This document shows, piece after piece, positions 60,784 to 64,000 of a stretch of DNA of 64,000 bases; the first letter of the stretch is position 1; each line of letters begins with the position of its first letter. The notes under the pieces are model-generated. The model was given only the letters and a program-made list of their open reading frames with translations, did not search any database and had not been told where the DNA came from. The position numbers and the translations under genes were made by a program. This DNA is from Bifidobacterium breve (GTDB lineage: Bacteria; Actinomycetota; Acidimicrobiia; Acidimicrobiales; Acidimicrobilacustridaceae), in the NCBI GenBank assembly GCA_945862505.1, contig CAMAYJ010000003.1:1-64000 (forward strand), given 5' to 3'.

Positions 60784-61814
60784 TTCGTCTTCTTGTTGCC
60801 GCTGCGATTTCCTTGGGGTTGTCGCTATTCGGCACTCGGTTTCTTATTTCATGGCTTGAACACCGCCATATCGGCCAACCGATTCGTGAAGACGGGCCCC
60901 AAGGTCACATCACGAAAGCCGGGACTCCGACGATGGGCGGGCTCGCGTTTGTAGCGGCTGCAGCAGTTGGTTGGTTCGTAAGCGACCTCAACGGAGCAGT
61001 TTATACTCGGCGTGGGTTGTTGTGCATGGCGGCGATCGTTGGAGCGGGGGCCGTTGGTCTGCTTGATGATTCGATCAAAGTGTTTCGGGAGCGGAACCTC
61101 GGGTTATCAAAACGAGCAAAGACGGGTGGGTTGCTTTTCGTCGCCACTGCATTCGCTTTGTCGATGCTCGCCTTTACGAATGTCACGACGACGCTTTCAT
61201 TTTCGCGTTTCGACTTTCCTGGAGTTGATATCGGAAAAGTCGGATGGGTCATTTTCGCCGTCGTCATCTTCTATGCGACAACGAACGCGGTGAACCTCAC
61301 CGATGGCCTCGATGGATTGGCAGCAGGGGCCTCAATCTTTGGCTTTGCCGCCTATACGGTGATTGCGTTCTGGGGTTTCCGTCACAACTCGATCTATGGG
61401 GATCAGAGTTTCCTCGATACAGCAGTGGTATCGGCCTCAATGATGGCTGCGGTCGCAGGATTTCTTTGGTGGAACGCTGCTCCAGCGCGAATCTTCATGG
61501 GCGATACAGGGGCCCTTGCGATTGGTGCTGGACTTGCTTCGCTCGCTCTCAGCACGAACACGATCCTGCTCCTGCCAATCGTTGGTGGATTGTTTGTCAT
61601 GGAGACCGTCTCGGTGATGCTCCAGGTTGGCAGCTTCAGAATGGTCGGCCGCAGGATCTTCCGGATGGCGCCACTCCATCACCATTTCGAATTAGTGGGC
61701 TGGCCTGAAACCACCGTCATTATTCGGCTGTGGATCGTTGCGGGCTTGTTCACCGCGTTGGCGCTCGGTCTCTACTACGCAGACTTCGTACGACTCCCGG
61801 GAGTGATCGACTGA
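60780..61814 (+). CDS. mraY: phospho-MurNAc-pentapeptide translocase MraY
   Basis: 344 residues with about ten membrane helices. GTPTMGGLAFV, the first acidic cluster GLLDDSIKV, NAVNLTDGLDGLAAG and the FMGDTGALAIGAGLAS motifs and the His-rich LHHHFELVGWPET loop are diagnostic. It forms lipid I by transferring phospho-MurNAc-pentapeptide to undecaprenyl phosphate. GTG start overlapping the murE stop (GTGA). It ends in the TGATG overlap with murD. Confidence 0.96.
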   Translation: MIRLLVAAAISLGLSLFGTRFLISWLEHRHIGQPIREDGPQGHITKAGTPTMGGLAFVAAAAVGWFVSDLNGAVYTRRGLLCMAAIVGAGAVGLLDDSIKVFRERNLGLSKRAKTGGLLFVATAFALSMLAFTNVTTTLSFSRFDFPGVDIGKVGWVIFAVVIFYATTNAVNLTDGLDGLAAGASIFGFAAYTVIAFWGFRHNSIYGDQSFLDTAVVSASMMAAVAGFLWWNAAPARIFMGDTGALAIGAGLASLALSTNTILLLPIVGGLFVMETVSVMLQVGSFRMVGRRIFRMAPLHHHFELVGWPETTVIIRLWIVAGLFTALALGLYYADFVRLPGVID

Positions 61815-63181
61815 TGGAGTCCCCGGCGCGTGGTCCATTGACGGCGGCCCTCGTTTTTGGATTCGGGATAACCGGTCGTGCGGTGGCCGAGGCGCTGACC
61901 GCACATGGTGTCGCCGTCGTTGCTGTCGATGAGCATCCCACCGACGCGATTCGCGCTGAGGCAGCATCAATGGGAGTGGAAATTGTCGAATCGCCTTCCT
62001 CGCAGGACCTCACGCGCCTTGTCTCAGGGTGCGATGTTGTAATTCCCAGTCCGGGGATTCCAGAAACTCACCCGATTTTTGAACTCGCGGCCGCATGTGG
62101 AAAAGACGTGGAATCGGAATTCGATCTCGCCGACCGGTGGGATTCTCGCCCGATTGTTGCCATTACCGGAACCGATGGGAAAACCACTGTCACGACCCTT
62201 GTCACTGCGATGTTGGTTGCGTCTGGTATCCGCGCTGTTGCCTGCGGAAATACCGACACGCCGTTGGTGGAGGCGATCGCTGATCCAGATGTTGAAGTGT
62301 TCGTTGTCGAAGCTTCGTCATTCCGCCTCGCGACTACTCGCTGGTTCCAACCTTCGGTCGCGGTTTGGTTGAACTTTGCCCCTGATCATCTCGATGCACA
62401 CGCATCGCTGGCTTCGTATGAAGCGGCGAAGGCGTCGATCTGGGCGCACCTCGACGCTGAAACTGGTGTCGCCGTCGCATCGGCAACTGATCCGGTCGTG
62501 CTTGCGAATCGCAACACGGAACTTTCCACGATCACGTTTGGTGGACCAGGAACAAATGCCGACGCGACGGTTGTCGATGGTTGGCTTCGCCTTCCTGATG
62601 GCACAGAAATACTTGCGATCAAAGATCTTCCTCGCGGATTTCCGCACGATGTCACGAATGCTCTCGCCGCGTCGGTTGCAGCGATGGCGGCAGGAGCAAC
62701 GATCGAAGGTGTCCGTCAGACTCTTCGTTCCTTCAGGGGTCTCCATCACCGCGTGGAACTCGTGGGCGAATGCAATGGCATTCGTTGGTTCGACGACTCG
62801 AAGGCGACTACCCCGCATGCGGTAGCAACAGCCTTGGCGGCATTCGACTCGGTTGTCCTCATTGCCGGTGGACGGAACAAGGGCCTCGATCTCTCGGTTC
62901 TCGCCAATTGTGTCCCTCCGGTTCGAGTTGTGGTTGCGATCGGAGAGGCGGCCGAGGAAATCCGATCGTGCTTCCAGGACCGATGCGAAGTGCATGTCAT
63001 TGATTCAACAATTGATGAAGCGGTATCGCTAGCGGCGATGCTCGCTACGGCCGGAGACGTTGTGTTGTTGTCGCCAGGTTGTGCATCATTCGATTGGTTT
63101 ACTTCCTATAGCGAACGTGGTGAACGGTTCGCTGACGCGGTTCGCCAGCTTCCTGGTTTCGTCTCGGTAGGTGCCCCATGA
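61814..63181 (+). CDS. murD: UDP-MurNAc-L-alanine:D-glutamate ligase
   Basis: 455 residues from the ATG at 61814 (TGATG with mraY). N-terminal Rossmann domain (LVFGFGITGRAVAEAL), P-loop ITGTDGKTTVTTLVTAM, central-domain VWLNFAPDHLDAHASL and C-terminal LHHRVELVGECNGIRWFDDSKATTP. It adds D-glutamate to UDP-MurNAc-L-alanine. The usual TGTNGK reads TGTDGK, tolerated in several families. The stop overlaps the ftsW start (ATGA). Confidence 0.94.
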   Translation: MESPARGPLTAALVFGFGITGRAVAEALTAHGVAVVAVDEHPTDAIRAEAASMGVEIVESPSSQDLTRLVSGCDVVIPSPGIPETHPIFELAAACGKDVESEFDLADRWDSRPIVAITGTDGKTTVTTLVTAMLVASGIRAVACGNTDTPLVEAIADPDVEVFVVEASSFRLATTRWFQPSVAVWLNFAPDHLDAHASLASYEAAKASIWAHLDAETGVAVASATDPVVLANRNTELSTITFGGPGTNADATVVDGWLRLPDGTEILAIKDLPRGFPHDVTNALAASVAAMAAGATIEGVRQTLRSFRGLHHRVELVGECNGIRWFDDSKATTPHAVATALAAFDSVVLIAGGRNKGLDLSVLANCVPPVRVVVAIGEAAEEIRSCFQDRCEVHVIDSTIDEAVSLAAMLATAGDVVLLSPGCASFDWFTSYSERGERFADAVRQLPGFVSVGAP

Positions 63182-64000
63182 GCCCTCCGACGCTAACCGG
63201 ATCACGTTCACGCGTAGGACGGTTACTTCAATCGGCTCGGGTGCCACTGCCGCGCACTGCCGATTTCAAAATTCTGTGGGTGCTGATCATCATCCTCAAC
63301 TTGTTTGGGCTTCTGATGATCTTGTCGGCATCGTCGGTAACAGCGCTCTATACATATGGCTCGTCTTGGTATCAATTCCGATTGCAGACTGTTTGGTTTG
63401 TACTCGGGTGCGGAGCGATGTTCTTCATGAGCCGCTTCCCCTATGAACAATTGTCGAAGTGGATGAAGCCGTTGCTCATTGCAACAGCGGGATTGATGAC
63501 GGCCGTGCTGATTCCGGGGCTCGGGGTAAAAGTGAATGGTGCCTCTCGCTGGCTGGGTTGGGGGCCACTGCGTATGCAGCCCTCCGAATTGGCCAAACTC
63601 GCCGTTATTCTTTACGCAGCTGACACGTTGACTCGTCGCGTGGGTCAGATCCGCGATTGGAAAGCCGTCATGCGACCGATTGCGGTCGTCCTTTGCGGCT
63701 TTGCGTTGTTGCTCTTGTTCCAGCCAAATCTCGGGACCACGATCATCCTGGCGACCATCGTGTTGATCATGTTGTTTGTCGGAGGTGTCCCCGTAAAGCC
63801 GTTGGCCGTCTTTTCGGGTTCGCTCGTCTCTCTTGCAACGCTTCTCGCGTTCAGTGCGCCGTATCGTCTGCGCCGGCTCACGGCATTTGTTGACCCTTGG
63901 GCTGATCCGTTGAATAGGGGACTCCAGACGATTCAAAGTCAAGTGGGATTCGCCAATGGGGGCATTCTCGGCACCGGTCTCGGTCAAGGTCGAGCGAAAT
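63178..64000 (+). CDS. ftsW: septal SEDS glycosyltransferase FtsW (partial, runs out of the window)
   Basis: 274 complete codons without stop at the right edge. Membrane helices from about residue 30; SEDS features are NGASRWLGWGPLRMQPSELA, LFQPNLGTTIILATIVLLIM and, near the edge, ANGGILGTGLGQGRAK. It polymerises septal glycan and works with FtsI. ATG at 63178 overlaps the murD stop. Identification is firm although about a quarter of the protein is outside. Confidence 0.95.
   Translation, partial: MSPPTLTGSRSRVGRLLQSARVPLPRTADFKILWVLIIILNLFGLLMILSASSVTALYTYGSSWYQFRLQTVWFVLGCGAMFFMSRFPYEQLSKWMKPLLIATAGLMTAVLIPGLGVKVNGASRWLGWGPLRMQPSELAKLAVILYAADTLTRRVGQIRDWKAVMRPIAVVLCGFALLLLFQPNLGTTIILATIVLIMLFVGGVPVKPLAVFSGSLVSLATLLAFSAPYRLRRLTAFVDPWADPLNRGLQTIQSQVGFANGGILGTGLGQGRAK

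Overview
The window looks like a chromosomal segment of an actinobacterium with moderate GC. The markers are a WhiB protein, an MtrA/MtrB two-component pair, a PimB'-type mannosyltransferase, a DUF3040 protein, an actinobacterial dcw order (mraZ-rsmH-ftsL-ftsI-murE-mraY-murD-ftsW), frequent GTG starts and long runs of genes joined by 4-nt ATGA/GTGA or TGATG overlaps. Gene content (sulfotransferases, type III CoA-transferases, amidohydrolase, arylsulfatase) fits the Acidimicrobiia, but that placement is inference. I see no tRNA, rRNA, CRISPR array, insertion sequence or prophage. The one stable RNA gene I can support is rnpB.

Region 1 (1-11332): a methyltransferase cut by the left edge, then a catabolic or conjugation neighbourhood: two sulfotransferases, an MDR oxidoreductase, a Gfo/Idh/MocA oxidoreductase, a double-domain type III CoA-transferase, an amidohydrolase and an enoyl-CoA hydratase. 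Region 2 (11373-17535): a bifunctional penicillin-binding protein, a C4 zinc-ribbon protein, a small membrane protein, a histidine phosphatase, an ABM-domain protein, a beta-lactamase-like lipoprotein and a YcnI-like (DUF1775) protein. Region 3 (17577-23349, minus strand) is a tight operon: glpD, an alkyl-DHAP-synthase-like FAD oxidase, a membrane protein, an atypical FGGY kinase and a cupredoxin lipoprotein, followed immediately by the RNase P RNA.

Region 4 (23509-26761): whiB, trpD, a DEDD-exonuclease/GIY-YIG fusion and a small zinc-ribbon protein. Region 5 (26740-34714): accessory metabolism with two SDRs around a divergent promoter, an arylsulfatase, a propeller-like protein and a molybdopterin oxidoreductase with a small membrane partner. 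Region 6 (34792-42622): conserved actinobacterial genes (small Cys-rich protein, queG, pimB'-like, membrane protein, SRPBCC, baeRF-like, ROK kinase, aminotransferase, ACT-domain protein). Region 7 (42627-53966): glycerol kinase, acyl-CoA dehydrogenase, mtrA-mtrB followed by a 49-residue lipoprotein stub where lpqB is expected, an inositol-phosphatase-like protein, polyprenol-phosphate mannose synthase, NUDIX, DNA polymerase IV, DUF3040, and a ROK kinase with no canonical start codon.

Region 8 (54003-64000): a lipoate ligase, then the division and cell wall cluster. mraZ has two TGGGG MraZ boxes inside its probable promoter. A 239-nt structured leader precedes rsmH. murF is missing between murE and mraY. 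The window ends inside ftsW.

The best candidates for something new are the GlpD / AGPS-like / atypical-kinase operon (possible ether-lipid or alkylglycerol metabolism), the LpqB stub, the glutamate replacements in both halves of the fused CoA-transferase, and the SDR that has lost its catalytic lysine and usual glycine motif.
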